A stretch of 64,000 nucleotides of DNA from Magnetococcales bacterium (GTDB taxonomy: Bacteria > Pseudomonadota > Magnetococcia > Magnetococcales > Magnetaquicoccaceae). Position numbers and translations under genes: made by a program. This document shows, piece by piece, positions 33,597 through 43,454 of the stretch; within the stretch, counting starts at the first letter, position 1; every line of letters begins with the position of its first letter. The notes below the pieces were generated by a model that was not told where the DNA came from, did no database searches, and saw only the letters and a program-made list of their open reading frames with translations. The DNA lies in contig JADGAZ010000024.1 in assembly GCA_015231755.1 (NCBI GenBank), positions 1 through 64,000 of the forward strand, read 5' to 3'.

Positions 33597-35924
33597 TTAT
33601 TCGGCGAAATAGATTCCAAAGGCAGTCATGAGTCCATAGACAATCACGGAGACAAAATTGGCGCCGATGCTAAGTTTGCGATTCCACATTTTGGCTTGAT
33701 CCTTCTGACCTTCCGAAATCATTCTTTGCACGACGATGTTGGAGAAAATCATCGTCACCACAAAGGCGTAGGCCAGCAGGAAGTAGTAATCGGCAAACAT
33801 CGTATAGCCCACCTTCGGGAAGGTGTTCTTCTGCGACATGTGATACACCAGAATACCCACCAAACCGGAAAGGGACGCATTGATCCGGGGGGCGAACTGA
33901 TCCACAGGCACCCACAGGATCAACAGATTGATCCCCAGGATAATCAGCAAAGGCAGGAAGAAGGTGTAGAGGTAGGGTTGCAGGATGCGCTTGATGTCAA
34001 TTTCAAGATTGACCGTCGAATAGTAGACCGGGCTTTTGTACCCCTTGAACAAACGGTAATCCGGATTCCCGAAGGTGGAGGCATAACGAAACAGATTGGA
34101 GAAGACTTCACGCCCTTGATAGTCCCACTCCTGTGGTTTGATATCCTTGATGGGCGTATCATCCATATGGCGCGAGTCCGGCACCAGCATGAGATGGGTT
34201 GAATTCTTGTTCATATGGCCGATACTCAAACGCAACGTCTGAGAATCAAAAGGAAAAGCGGCCAGATTGAACGGCGTGTTGAGGGTCAGGCGTTTGTTGT
34301 AGGAGCGAAATTTGGTCGCATGGGACAGATCCTCCATGAACAGGACGGATTTTTCATTGGAGGCGTTGATGGAAACAATTTTTTCAATATCCTGCACCGC
34401 CAATTGACTGGAGGTCCACTTGAACCACATGAACAGGTCCACATTCCACATCATATCCTTGATGTTGACATCGGTGATTCTGACGATATCCACCCCGACA
34501 AACACCACATCGACCAGATGATAGGGGACACGATCAAAAATCGCGACATAGCCTTTATGTATCCGCTCATCCAACTCCTTGAGGACATACTCCTCCCGGG
34601 GCTTGACAAGTTGCAAAGGCGCCACCTTGTAGCGGCCCTTCTCGATTTTTGAGACATAAATATCACGGGGGACACTGCGATTGCCTGTCACGCCTGCTTT
34701 CGCATCGGAGGTCGCATGCGGCATGGGTTTGTCAGCCAGCTTGGATCCCGCCGCCTCTCCTGTTTCCTGGGCTCCTTCCGGGCGCTTGCTGGTTTTTGCC
34801 AGGTACTGGTCAACATACTCCTTTGTTTTGTCATGCTTGTTCTTGAAATAAAGCATGCCGGTAACGCCGTTGATGGCATCCTGCCAATCAATATTGCTCA
34901 GAAATTCCCGAACGCTGGCACGACTGACCGCCTTCCCGGAATCCGGCTTTTCCAACCCTTCGATGGTTTTGGAAAGCAACAGGAGCGAGTCCCAGGTCAT
35001 GGCCGCCGCGAACGTGGGTTTCTTGTGATATTTCTTCTCGTAATCCCTGGCGAACATCGAAGCGCTTTCGTTGGCGATGTCCCACAAAAAGGGCGAGGTC
35101 ACATACACGCCATCCGTGTATTCTTCCGACATTTCGAGGAATTTGTCATTGGTCCAGTTGGCTGTCGCCACCACCGGCTGCTTGATGCCCTGCTCACGCA
35201 ACTGCGGCAGGACCACCAACCCGGTCTCGGAACGGGCCAGCACGACCACCGCGCCAAATTGTTTATTCATGGCGGCATCGGACAAATTCTTGGCTGCCCA
35301 ATCCTTGTCACTCAACTCCCGTTCGGCAGGAACGATTTTGGTGACGGTCAAGTTGATGTGGGCCGCTTTGTCCATAAAGGCCTTTTTCAGATTCAATCCC
35401 ATGTGACCCGTATTGTGGACCAACAGGATGTTATCTTTTTTCAGGACTTCCTTGGTATAGACCGCCAGAAAAGCCCCCTGTTCCTCTTCCGTCACATTCA
35501 GGGCGAATGCCGACTGATTGGCCTCCAACAGCTCTTCACCCGTCACATAGGGGGAAAGAAAAGGGATCTTGGCGGCGTTGAAGACTTTCGCGGTCGCCAA
35601 GGCCGTGGCCGGATAGTAGTGCCCCATGACGGCAAGCAGGGCCTCATCCTTGACCAACTCATTGGCAACGGCTGTGGCCTTTTCAGGATCATCGAAATCA
35701 TCCCGGACCAACAGTTCCAGTTTGTCGCCATCCCGCCCAGAAGATTGATTGTATTGCTCCACAAACAACTCCGCCGCACGCTGGATCGGAATCCCTTTTT
35801 CCGCGCTGTGACCAGTCAACGGGGCCAACACACCAATCTTGAACGTCTTGGCCATTGCGGTGCCGCCGGGAAACATCACCACCACCATGACCAATGGCAG
35901 CAACCATTTCAACAATTTATTCAT
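33597..35924 (-). CDS. Periplasmic-binding-protein domain fused to a pentameric ligand-gated ion channel
   Basis: The 775-residue protein has a signal peptide (1-25, ending TAMA). Residues 27-375 form a branched-chain amino-acid-type binding domain (KIGVLAPLTGHSAEKGIP, AALVMGHYYP-like loop, VVLARSETGLVVLPQL, MTWDSLLLLSKTIEGL). After a hydrophilic linker (about 376-420), a Cys-loop-receptor extracellular domain follows, with VDIVRITDVNIKDMMWNVD leading to LFMWFKW and the Pro-loop FNLAAFPFDSQTLRLSI at about 552-568. Membrane segments M1-M4 lie at about 647-672, 677-696, 705-732 and 750-773; M2 is FAPRINASLSGLVGILVYH. The Cys pair of animal receptors is absent, as usual in bacteria. It would place a solute-sensing module on top of a pentameric channel in the inner membrane. 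Confidence 0.88.
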   Translation of the reverse strand: MNKLLKWLLPLVMVVVMFPGGTAMAKTFKIGVLAPLTGHSAEKGIPIQRAAELFVEQYNQSSGRDGDKLELLVRDDFDDPEKATAVANELVKDEALLAVMGHYYPATALATAKVFNAAKIPFLSPYVTGEELLEANQSAFALNVTEEEQGAFLAVYTKEVLKKDNILLVHNTGHMGLNLKKAFMDKAAHINLTVTKIVPAERELSDKDWAAKNLSDAAMNKQFGAVVVLARSETGLVVLPQLREQGIKQPVVATANWTNDKFLEMSEEYTDGVYVTSPFLWDIANESASMFARDYEKKYHKKPTFAAAMTWDSLLLLSKTIEGLEKPDSGKAVSRASVREFLSNIDWQDAINGVTGMLYFKNKHDKTKEYVDQYLAKTSKRPEGAQETGEAAGSKLADKPMPHATSDAKAGVTGNRSVPRDIYVSKIEKGRYKVAPLQLVKPREEYVLKELDERIHKGYVAIFDRVPYHLVDVVFVGVDIVRITDVNIKDMMWNVDLFMWFKWTSSQLAVQDIEKIVSINASNEKSVLFMEDLSHATKFRSYNKRLTLNTPFNLAAFPFDSQTLRLSIGHMNKNSTHLMLVPDSRHMDDTPIKDIKPQEWDYQGREVFSNLFRYASTFGNPDYRLFKGYKSPVYYSTVNLEIDIKRILQPYLYTFFLPLLIILGINLLILWVPVDQFAPRINASLSGLVGILVYHMSQKNTFPKVGYTMFADYYFLLAYAFVVTMIFSNIVVQRMISEGQKDQAKMWNRKLSIGANFVSVIVYGLMTAFGIYFAE

Positions 35925-36156
35925 TTTTGCCCCATTCCTGATGGTTTAAAGACCAGATTGACTGACAACGATCCTGAAAGATGACACGCCAAAGAGCAGC
36001 AACAACGGAGCTGGTCGGCATGACAAACATTCCATGCCGACTATTGGACGCGGAGAATATCAAAAAGCACCCTCTCCTGTAAAAGGAGAAAACCGCTTGA
36101 ACGCAACGGATCCGTGTGACCGTGACAACAACGCATCCAGGGGGAAAAAAACAGAA

Positions 36157-38697
36157 TCAACGGGCCATGGTGAAATAAAAGGTGCTGCCCTTTCCCACTT
36201 CGGACTCCACCCAGACCTCTCCTCCGTGACGCTCGGCGATCCGTTTGCAGATGGCCAAGCCGATACCGGTACCCGGATGGGTACTTCGGGTATGCAGCCT
36301 TTGGAAGATCACGAAAATACGCTCCTGATGACGCTCCTCGATGCCGATGCCGTTGTCCCGCACCGAAAAACGCCAGAAGGATTCCAACGCCTCCACCCCG
36401 ATATGCACCCGAGGCGCCTCTTCGCCGTGAAACTTGAGGGCATTGGCAATCAGGTTTTGGAACATGCGCACCAACAGGAACGAATCCCCCAACAATTCGG
36501 GCAAGGGCTCCCGGGTGATCACCGCGCCGGACTGGGTGATGGACGTAGCCAGATTGCGCAACACCTGATCCACCACCCGTTCCACCGAGATCAGCGTCAG
36601 GGGGGCGCCGTGGGTGTTGACCCGGGAAAAACTCAACAAGGCTTCGATCAACTCCTGCATGTGGCGGGTGCCATCGACCATGTAATCGATGAACTGATCG
36701 GCTTTTTCGTCCAACTGGCCCCGATAGCGCCGGGAAAGCAGTTGCGCGAAGCCGCTCACCTGCCGCAACGGCTCTTGTAGATCGTGGGAAGCCACATGGG
36801 CGAACTGCTGCAAATCCCGGTTGGAACGCTCCAGTTCCAAGGTGCGCTCCGCCACCCGTTTTTCCAGAAAGACGTTGAGCTGCCGTAATTCCTCTTCCAT
36901 GCGCTTGCGCTCGGTGATCTCCGTGGCAATGGCGCACACCGCCGTGGTCAGGCCCCGAGGATCGATCAGAGGGAATTTCACCACGATGTAGGTGCGCACC
37001 CCATCGGGATGGATCCAGTTCTCCTCCACTTCGCAAGGCCCCTCCCCCAGAGCCTGGGCGTCGCTGACACGGGCGCGCTCCGCCATTTCCACCGGAAAGA
37101 GATCCTCGTCCATCCGCCCCAGACACGCCGCCTCCCGCACCCCGAACAACTCTTCAAAACGCCGGTTGATCAGCAGATACCGACCCCGGGGATCCTTGAG
37201 GGTGATCACGGTGCGGGAGTGGTCCAAAATCCCCTGCAAACGGCTCTGACTGGCGGTGAGGGACTCCATGGCCCAGCGCAACGCCTGTTCGGCGTGATGG
37301 CGTTCGGTCACGTCCCGGAAGATCCCCTGGATCACCCGCCGTCCCCCCAGACGGATCACCCCGGCATTGATCTCCACCGGAATCCGTTCCCCGATACGGT
37401 TCACCACCTGGACATTGGCGACAAAACCGCCGCCGCTTTCCACCTGACTGCGGAAAGTCTCCTGATAGCGCGCCCGATCCTCGGGGGGATGCAGCCGGCT
37501 TTGGTGCATGCCGACGATCTCGGCCATCGGCATTTTCAACAGAGTTTCCGCCTGTCGGTTGGCATCGAGGATCAGACCGGTGTCCGCGTCGGCCACGATG
37601 ATGGCATCCCGGGCCGACTCCATCAGCAGACGGAACTTCTCTTCGGAACGGGTAAGCCGTTCCGCGGCGCGCCGGGCCTCGGTCACATCCCGGGCCAGCA
37701 GCAGATGTCCCACCGGACGCCGCTCCCGATCCAGAATCAAGGAGACACGCACCTCCAGAATCCGTCCCCCATGGGCCAAGGGATCATGGGACTCGAACTG
37801 TTCGTGACCCACCCGGCCCACCCGGGTCAAACCGGCCTCCAGTTGTTCCCGGCTCACCCCCAGACGGTCATGGAGATCCCACACCCGACGGCCCACCACC
37901 TCATCCACCCGCAAGTGGAACAACCGTTCCGCCGCCGGATTGAAAATCCGTACCACCAGCGCCTCATCCGTGGCCACGATCGCCAGATCCGACGCCGTGA
38001 ACACCAAATTTTCCAGCATGGTGGCCTGTTCCTGGAACGCATTCTGGCTGTGTCGCCGCGCCTGCTCCGCAATCCGCAAACGACCGCTCATGCGCCACGC
38101 CAGCCAACCCCCGATGCCGAACAGGCCCGCAATCAGTCCCAAACCCACCCAGGTCACCCAGCGCAACTGCTGATCGGCCTGCTGGCGCAGTTCGATGGCC
38201 TTGTTATTGGCAAAAAACAAAATCGTGTCGCTGGTTTCAACCATCCGCTGAAATCGTCTGTCAGTTTCCAAACGCATGACTTGGAGAGCCGTCTCCACCC
38301 CCCGATCCCGCCGGGCCACCAGGATGTCGCGATTCAACGCGATCCAGCCCGTCAAGGCCTCCCCGAAAGCCCGCACCTGGGCCGGATCCCCCAGATAACG
38401 CTCCTGAACCTGATGCCAATCCTCCCGCGCCTTCTGCTCCTGCCCTTCCAGACGCGTGGAGAGCCGCTCCCAATCCATCTCCTGCTCCTGCAACGACTCC
38501 ATCACCCCCAGACGCATGGCCGCCGCCTGCTCCCGAACCCGCAAGACAGCATTGGAAACGGCGAAAGGATGATGATGGATCTGCTCCGTCAATCCCGACA
38601 ACCGCTGCATGCGATCCAACACCAACCCGCCGACACCGATCACCCCGACAACAAACACCACCAATCCCATCGCGGCACGCCTGGCGTTGATTTCCAT
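36157..38697 (-). CDS. Membrane-bound multi-PAS histidine kinase
   Basis: The 846-residue protein has two membrane segments (about 9-28 and 178-198) enclosing a helical periplasmic domain of about 150 residues. At least three PAS domains follow (around 225-345, 350-465 and 475-600; for example RRVWDLHDRLG, DAIIVADADTGLILDANRQA and TVITLKDPRGRYLLINRR). The kinase core carries its His in LQQFAHVASHDLQEPLRQVS, the subtype found in phytochrome-like kinases, and an ATPase domain with ANALKFHGEE, DNGIGIEERHQ and GTGIGLAICKRI. No receiver is attached. It is six bases after the hybrid kinase gene on the same strand, so the two are likely one operon. Confidence 0.9.
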   Translation of the reverse strand: MEINARRAAMGLVVFVVGVIGVGGLVLDRMQRLSGLTEQIHHHPFAVSNAVLRVREQAAAMRLGVMESLQEQEMDWERLSTRLEGQEQKAREDWHQVQERYLGDPAQVRAFGEALTGWIALNRDILVARRDRGVETALQVMRLETDRRFQRMVETSDTILFFANNKAIELRQQADQQLRWVTWVGLGLIAGLFGIGGWLAWRMSGRLRIAEQARRHSQNAFQEQATMLENLVFTASDLAIVATDEALVVRIFNPAAERLFHLRVDEVVGRRVWDLHDRLGVSREQLEAGLTRVGRVGHEQFESHDPLAHGGRILEVRVSLILDRERRPVGHLLLARDVTEARRAAERLTRSEEKFRLLMESARDAIIVADADTGLILDANRQAETLLKMPMAEIVGMHQSRLHPPEDRARYQETFRSQVESGGGFVANVQVVNRIGERIPVEINAGVIRLGGRRVIQGIFRDVTERHHAEQALRWAMESLTASQSRLQGILDHSRTVITLKDPRGRYLLINRRFEELFGVREAACLGRMDEDLFPVEMAERARVSDAQALGEGPCEVEENWIHPDGVRTYIVVKFPLIDPRGLTTAVCAIATEITERKRMEEELRQLNVFLEKRVAERTLELERSNRDLQQFAHVASHDLQEPLRQVSGFAQLLSRRYRGQLDEKADQFIDYMVDGTRHMQELIEALLSFSRVNTHGAPLTLISVERVVDQVLRNLATSITQSGAVITREPLPELLGDSFLLVRMFQNLIANALKFHGEEAPRVHIGVEALESFWRFSVRDNGIGIEERHQERIFVIFQRLHTRSTHPGTGIGLAICKRIAERHGGEVWVESEVGKGSTFYFTMAR

Positions 38698-38703
38698 ATC
38701 CGT

Positions 38704-41700
38704 TCAGACTCTCCCCTCCGATTCCGTCACGCCGAGCCGTTCGGCCAGTTTCTCCAGCGCCTTGAGGGCACCTTCAAAGTCATACCGGTCCATGCACTCC
38801 CCGACGGCAGGCAACCACTCCCGACACTCCCCGTTCCCGGCACTCAACACCGTTTCCAACCCCTTCAGACAACGCTCCGCATCCAGATCGTTGTGACTCA
38901 ACCGTTCCCGCAACGCCTCGATCCACTCCGGAATCGTCCCCTCCGGCCCCTCGGCCCCCGCTGACAAGGGATCGACAGATTCCGTCTCCGGCTCCAGCAC
39001 CTCGGGCAAGGCAGCCACAGACCGGCACAACCGTGCGCAAGCCGCCTCGAAATAACCCAACGCCTCTTCCGAGGGGATCTCCCCGGCATGGATGGTCTCT
39101 TCCATCTCCCCCGCCAGCCCCCGGATCAAACGCGCTCCCAGATTGCCGGCCATACCCTTGACGCCATGCAGCAACGCCCCGGCCTCCACCAACGCGGCAG
39201 GCCCGGATCCGGCCAGCAGGGTGCGCAACTGCGTGGTGACATCCCCATGGTCCCGGCAAAACGATTCCAGCAGCCGACGCAATACCAGACGCTTGCCCCC
39301 CAGACGTTCCAAAGCCTCCTCCAGATCCACCCCCTCCACCCCATCGGGGGGAAAGGGATCGACTCCGACCGGTGCCGCCATACCCGAAGTCGCCACCTCC
39401 CCGGCAAAAACCGGTCCGGTCCGGGGGGAGAGCCACCGGGCCAACACCACACCCAACGCCCGACGCTCGATAGGCTTGGCGAGATAATCGTTCATCCCCG
39501 CATCCAGGCAACGCTCCCGGTCTCCGGGCATGGCCTGGGCGGTCATGGCCACAATCGGCAACGTGGCGCAATCAGGCATCGAACGGATGCGACGGGTGGC
39601 GGTCAAACCATCCATCACCGGCATCTGCAGATCCATCAACACCCCGTCGAACGCCTCCCGCGCCACCCGCTCCACCGCTTCCACCCCGTTGCCGGCGATC
39701 TCCACCTTCAGGCCAAAATCCGCCAGGATCTCCCGGGCCACCATCTGGTTGAGCAGGTTGTCCTCCACCAAAAGCAAACGGACTCCGGCAAAAAAAGGAT
39801 CGCACACCCGCTCCCCACCGGAGGACTCCAGCACCGGTCCGTCCTGGGAGTTGCAGGCCTCTTCCTCCCCGACACGCCCACTCCCCAACAGCTCGACTTG
39901 CAAAGACTTCGGCAGAATCGGCCTGTCCAGCCACGCATCCACCTCCACCGGTTTCCGCTCCTCCTCCGGATCCAGCGGCACAGGCGCCACAATCCGCACC
40001 CCGGAAAACACCCCCCGCAACGCCCCGCACACCCGAATCCGCTCCCCCTGCTCCACATCCAGAATCACCCGGGCGCACGGCTGACTGCCAAACGACTCCA
40101 GCGCCGCTTCCGACGTGGCGAACACCCGCACCGCCATGCCCAGTTCCGTGGTCATCCGGGCCAGGAACCGTCGAGCGGTCATGCGTTCGGAGAGAATCAA
40201 CACCTCCACATCCGTCAACGCCGCCCCCCTGTGACCCCATTCCCCCACCGCCGGATCACGGGCCAACGACAATTCGCAAATGAACTCGCTGCCCACCCCC
40301 GGGGCGCTCACCACCCGAATGCCTCCCCCCATCCGTTCCACCAGCCGCTTGCTGATGGCCAACCCCAGACCGGTCCCGCCGTATTGACGGGTGATGGAAC
40401 CATCCGCCTGGGAAAAGGGCCGAAACAGACGGGCACACTGCTCCTGGGTCATGCCGATGCCGGTATCCCGCACGGAAAAACGCATCTGAACCGCCGTGCG
40501 CTCCTCCCGGACCACCGACACCCCCAGAATCACCTCGCCGCCCCGATGGGTAAACTTGACCGCATTGCCCAACAGGTTGATCAGAATCTGGGCCAGCCGC
40601 AGCGGATCCCCCCGCAATCCCGCCGGAAAGGCGAACGGGCGATCCAGCCACCATTCCAGCCGCTTTTCCATCATGGAGACGTTAATCAGATCGATCACCC
40701 GCTGCAGCACATCGTCCACCGACAAGGGAATGGCGTCCAGGGTCAAACCACCCGCCTCGATCCGGGAGTAGTCGAGAATATCGTTGATGATCCCCAACAA
40801 CTGCCGGGAGGCCCCTTCCATCCGGACCAGATAGTCCCGCTGTTTGGCATCCAGCGCGGTCTGACGCACCAGATCCCCCAATCCGATGATGGCGTTCAAG
40901 GGGGTACGGATCTCATGGCTCATGCGGGCCAGAAACTCCCCTTTCACCCGATCCCGCTCCAACTGTTCGCTTTGCTGCCGGATCCGCTCTCGGGAAAGAC
41001 GCAGATCCTCCACCATGACATTGAAACTCTCCGCCAGAAAAACAAATTCCCGCACCCATCCCAGATCGATGGAGGTATCCAGCGATCCGGCCCCCACATC
41101 CCGGACCGCCCCCGACAGCTTGACCAGTGGATCGAAGACAATCCGTTTCAAAGCGGCTTGCACCAGCAGCAACACCAGCAGGGCGCTCACCAGCATCACC
41201 GCCGCCACGGCCCACCCCATGGGACGGGCCGTGGCGGCAAACTCCTCGGCCCGGGTCACCGCGAACAGACGCAATCCCTGGGGCAAACGAATGCCCATCA
41301 CCAAAGCCTCCCCCCCGGACCACTCCACCCGCAGCGGTTCCACCCCCGGCTCCTCCTCCTGCGATCCCGCCGCCAGCCGGGTCCAAAGCGCCGGAGCGAG
41401 CAGACCAAAAGGCAAATCCGCCCAACCGGGGGCGAACACCACCTCTCCCGTCTCGTTGGTGACCAACAGGAATCCCCCCGCGCCAATCCGGGTCGAATGG
41501 ATCCGGTCGTGCAGAAAATCGGGCCGCGTGGTGATGGCCACTCCTCCCCGCCAGGTTTCCGGCTCGGTGGGATCCTGGCTCGCGCCGCGCCCAAACACCT
41601 TCCGGGCCACCAGAAAGGCCCATTCCCCGTTATCCGGATTGCGGAACAACTCCATGAACACAGACTGCCGATTGACCGCCGCAAACCGGTTGAACCAGGG

Positions 41701-42150
41701 GGTATTGCCTTCATGTTCCGCCCGGTTGGGCAGACCGACCACCGCGTGGCGGGCCTCTTCGGTACCATCGGGCAACAACACGCGCATTTCGTAATAATCG
41801 GGATAAACCTTGGCGTAACTGGCGAACAGATTGAGCAAAGGCAGTTGCAAAATGCCGTAGCGGCTTTCTTCATCTTCGGTGGCGAGATAGTCTTTCAACA
41901 ACGGATTGCCGGCGAACAACGCCACATTGGCCCCGACCGTGGCCAAACGGGCCGACACCTCCCCACGGGTATCGCGCAACAGTTGTCGCACCGTATTGAA
42001 GGCGTGCTGGGTGGCGGTACGGGTCACCTGTTCTGCGGCGATCCACCCCACGGTCAGCAACGGTACGCTCACCAGGGGCAGCAACACCAGAATCAGATAA
42101 CTGCGCAGGGCCAACCCGTTCGGAAACAAACGTCTCCACAGGAGGACCAT
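38704..42150 (-). CDS. Hybrid histidine kinase with periplasmic sensor, HAMP, two receivers and HPt
   Basis: The 1148-residue protein has membrane segments at about 16-37 and 315-340 with a Cache-like periplasmic domain between them. HAMP, coiled coil and HisKA follow (His in FLARMSHEIRTPLNAIIG), then an ATPase domain (LLGNAVKFTH, DTGIGMTQEQ, GGTGLGLAIS). A degenerate receiver comes next (about 665-760; no clear acidic pocket), then a full receiver (LLLVEDNLLNQMV, Asp in VLMDLQMPVMDG) and an HPt domain with His in LLHGVKGMAGNLGA at about residue 993. This is the BarA/EvgS-type phosphorelay layout. The terminal 100 residues are unassigned. AAAAGGTAAAG precedes the start. The solute-binding protein gene ends 46 bases upstream. 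Confidence 0.9.
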   Translation of the reverse strand: MVLLWRRLFPNGLALRSYLILVLLPLVSVPLLTVGWIAAEQVTRTATQHAFNTVRQLLRDTRGEVSARLATVGANVALFAGNPLLKDYLATEDEESRYGILQLPLLNLFASYAKVYPDYYEMRVLLPDGTEEARHAVVGLPNRAEHEGNTPWFNRFAAVNRQSVFMELFRNPDNGEWAFLVARKVFGRGASQDPTEPETWRGGVAITTRPDFLHDRIHSTRIGAGGFLLVTNETGEVVFAPGWADLPFGLLAPALWTRLAAGSQEEEPGVEPLRVEWSGGEALVMGIRLPQGLRLFAVTRAEEFAATARPMGWAVAAVMLVSALLVLLLVQAALKRIVFDPLVKLSGAVRDVGAGSLDTSIDLGWVREFVFLAESFNVMVEDLRLSRERIRQQSEQLERDRVKGEFLARMSHEIRTPLNAIIGLGDLVRQTALDAKQRDYLVRMEGASRQLLGIINDILDYSRIEAGGLTLDAIPLSVDDVLQRVIDLINVSMMEKRLEWWLDRPFAFPAGLRGDPLRLAQILINLLGNAVKFTHRGGEVILGVSVVREERTAVQMRFSVRDTGIGMTQEQCARLFRPFSQADGSITRQYGGTGLGLAISKRLVERMGGGIRVVSAPGVGSEFICELSLARDPAVGEWGHRGAALTDVEVLILSERMTARRFLARMTTELGMAVRVFATSEAALESFGSQPCARVILDVEQGERIRVCGALRGVFSGVRIVAPVPLDPEEERKPVEVDAWLDRPILPKSLQVELLGSGRVGEEEACNSQDGPVLESSGGERVCDPFFAGVRLLLVEDNLLNQMVAREILADFGLKVEIAGNGVEAVERVAREAFDGVLMDLQMPVMDGLTATRRIRSMPDCATLPIVAMTAQAMPGDRERCLDAGMNDYLAKPIERRALGVVLARWLSPRTGPVFAGEVATSGMAAPVGVDPFPPDGVEGVDLEEALERLGGKRLVLRRLLESFCRDHGDVTTQLRTLLAGSGPAALVEAGALLHGVKGMAGNLGARLIRGLAGEMEETIHAGEIPSEEALGYFEAACARLCRSVAALPEVLEPETESVDPLSAGAEGPEGTIPEWIEALRERLSHNDLDAERCLKGLETVLSAGNGECREWLPAVGECMDRYDFEGALKALEKLAERLGVTESEGRV

Positions 42151-42196
42151 TCTTTACCTTTTTTCCCTTTGTTCTTTGACCTAAAAGGTCAAACCT

Positions 42197-43273
42197 TCAA
42201 TTGAGCAAAGCCCGCAGGATCTCCTTGTAGCGCCGGTCGATCCGGGGAGGAGGCTTGGCGACGAACTCGGAACGGGTCAACACCGTCTCTGGAGGATAAA
42301 TCACCGGATTGTTCCGGTGTTCGGGGCGCAACAACGGTTCGGCCTCCTGGTTGACGGTGGCAAAATGCAGATGCTGCGCCAACTGGGCCGCGTGGGCCGG
42401 TTCGTGGAGAAACTGAATCAAGGCGTAGGCGTCAGACTTGCGGGTCGAACCCGCCGCCACCACCAAACAATCCACCCACAAGACACTGCCTTCCTCCGGC
42501 ACGATGAATCCGATGCGATCATCCAGATCCTTCAGAGTCAAAGCGTCGCCGTTGAACACCGAAGCCAGCCACGCCTCGCCGGTCACCAACGCCGACTTGC
42601 TGTCAAACGATGGATAACCATAGGCACGCACGAAAGGTTTTTGCGCCATCAGCATGCGCCTAGCCTCCTCGATGGCCGACTCCTCGTAATGATTCCAGGA
42701 GTGTCCCATGGCCTTCATGGCCATGCCCATCAAATCCACGGACTCTTTTTCCAAGATGATGCGCTTACGAAAGCGTTCCTCGGGCTGCATCAACCCTTTC
42801 CAGGTGGTGGGGGGATCCGGAACCAGATCCTGCCGATAGGCGATGCCGAACGTGCCCCACAACACCGGCGCGGCAAACCCTCGCACACCGGGATACGAGT
42901 CGAGCCAACGGGACGGGACATGTTGCAGATGCCCGACCTCTGCGGGTCCAAGGGGCGCGAGCCAGTTTTTCTTCACATAACCTTGCACCCGCTCGCCACT
43001 GACCACGAACAGATCGAATCCCTTGCCCTGGGTACGGGCGAGGAGTTCGTCACGGGTCTCGTCGGTTTCAAACTCCACGGTGCGCAGATGGATGCCGGTC
43101 TGCTCCTCAAAACGCCGCGCCAGGGATGGATCCATGTAATTGGGCCAGTTGAGCAACACCAGTTCCCGTTTCTCCCCGGCGGACGACAGGCCCATCGATC
43201 CGGCCACCACCAGACACAGCAGCCCCACCATCCCGATCCATCGAACCCGCGCTCCCATGCCAGAACGTTTCAT
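42197..43273 (-). CDS. PotD/PotF-like periplasmic solute-binding protein
   Basis: The 358-residue protein has a signal peptide (hydrophobic residues about 12-28, AG-rich cleavage region). Its mature start ELVLLNWPNYMDPSLARRFEEQ-like sequence (first part ELVLLNWPNYMD) matches polyamine-binding proteins of the PotD group, as do GFDLFVVSGERV and [29 protein letters not shown] precedes the ATG at 43273. No permease or ATPase gene for a polyamine transporter is nearby. The gene is instead followed by two sensor kinases, so it may serve as a sensory binding protein handing the solute to the Cache-containing kinase. The ligand is not proven. Confidence 0.85.
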   Translation of the reverse strand: MKRSGMGARVRWIGMVGLLCLVVAGSMGLSSAGEKRELVLLNWPNYMDPSLARRFEEQTGIHLRTVEFETDETRDELLARTQGKGFDLFVVSGERVQGYVKKNWLAPLGPAEVGHLQHVPSRWLDSYPGVRGFAAPVLWGTFGIAYRQDLVPDPPTTWKGLMQPEERFRKRIILEKESVDLMGMAMKAMGHSWNHYEESAIEEARRMLMAQKPFVRAYGYPSFDSKSALVTGEAWLASVFNGDALTLKDLDDRIGFIVPEEGSVLWVDCLVVAAGSTRKSDAYALIQFLHEPAHAAQLAQHLHFATVNQEAEPLLRPEHRNNPVIYPPETVLTRSEFVAKPPPRIDRRYKEILRALLN

Positions 43274-43454
43274 TTCCCCCTCCCCATCGGACAGCGAACC
43301 GAACGACCGATCCCTCACGGTCCCGTGGCGCAACACCGATAAAGCCGTTTGCCGCCTTGCCTGCATTCGTGATACCCTAACAAAAGGGTTGCAAACCCGT
43401 CAATCGGTATCCACGACAGCGTGCATTTCTTGAGAAAATACGGCGAAAAAACGA

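Noticed and set aside
36014-36041. An 8-bp inverted repeat between the multi-PAS kinase gene and the channel-fusion gene
   Set aside because: GTCGGCAT/ATGCCGAC with a 12-base gap could be an operator, but it is short and single, and I have no supporting second site.
36041-37126. A 361-codon minus-strand frame overlapping the end of the multi-PAS kinase gene
   Set aside because: It runs in another frame of the same strand over the kinase core, has Gly/Arg/Pro-rich shadow composition, and no start signal.
39088-42204. A 1038-codon open frame on the plus strand opposite the hybrid kinase gene
   Set aside because: Its translation is His/Gln/Pro-rich and lacks any domain pattern. It is the mirror of a GC-rich gene whose own frame has clear kinase, receiver and HPt motifs.
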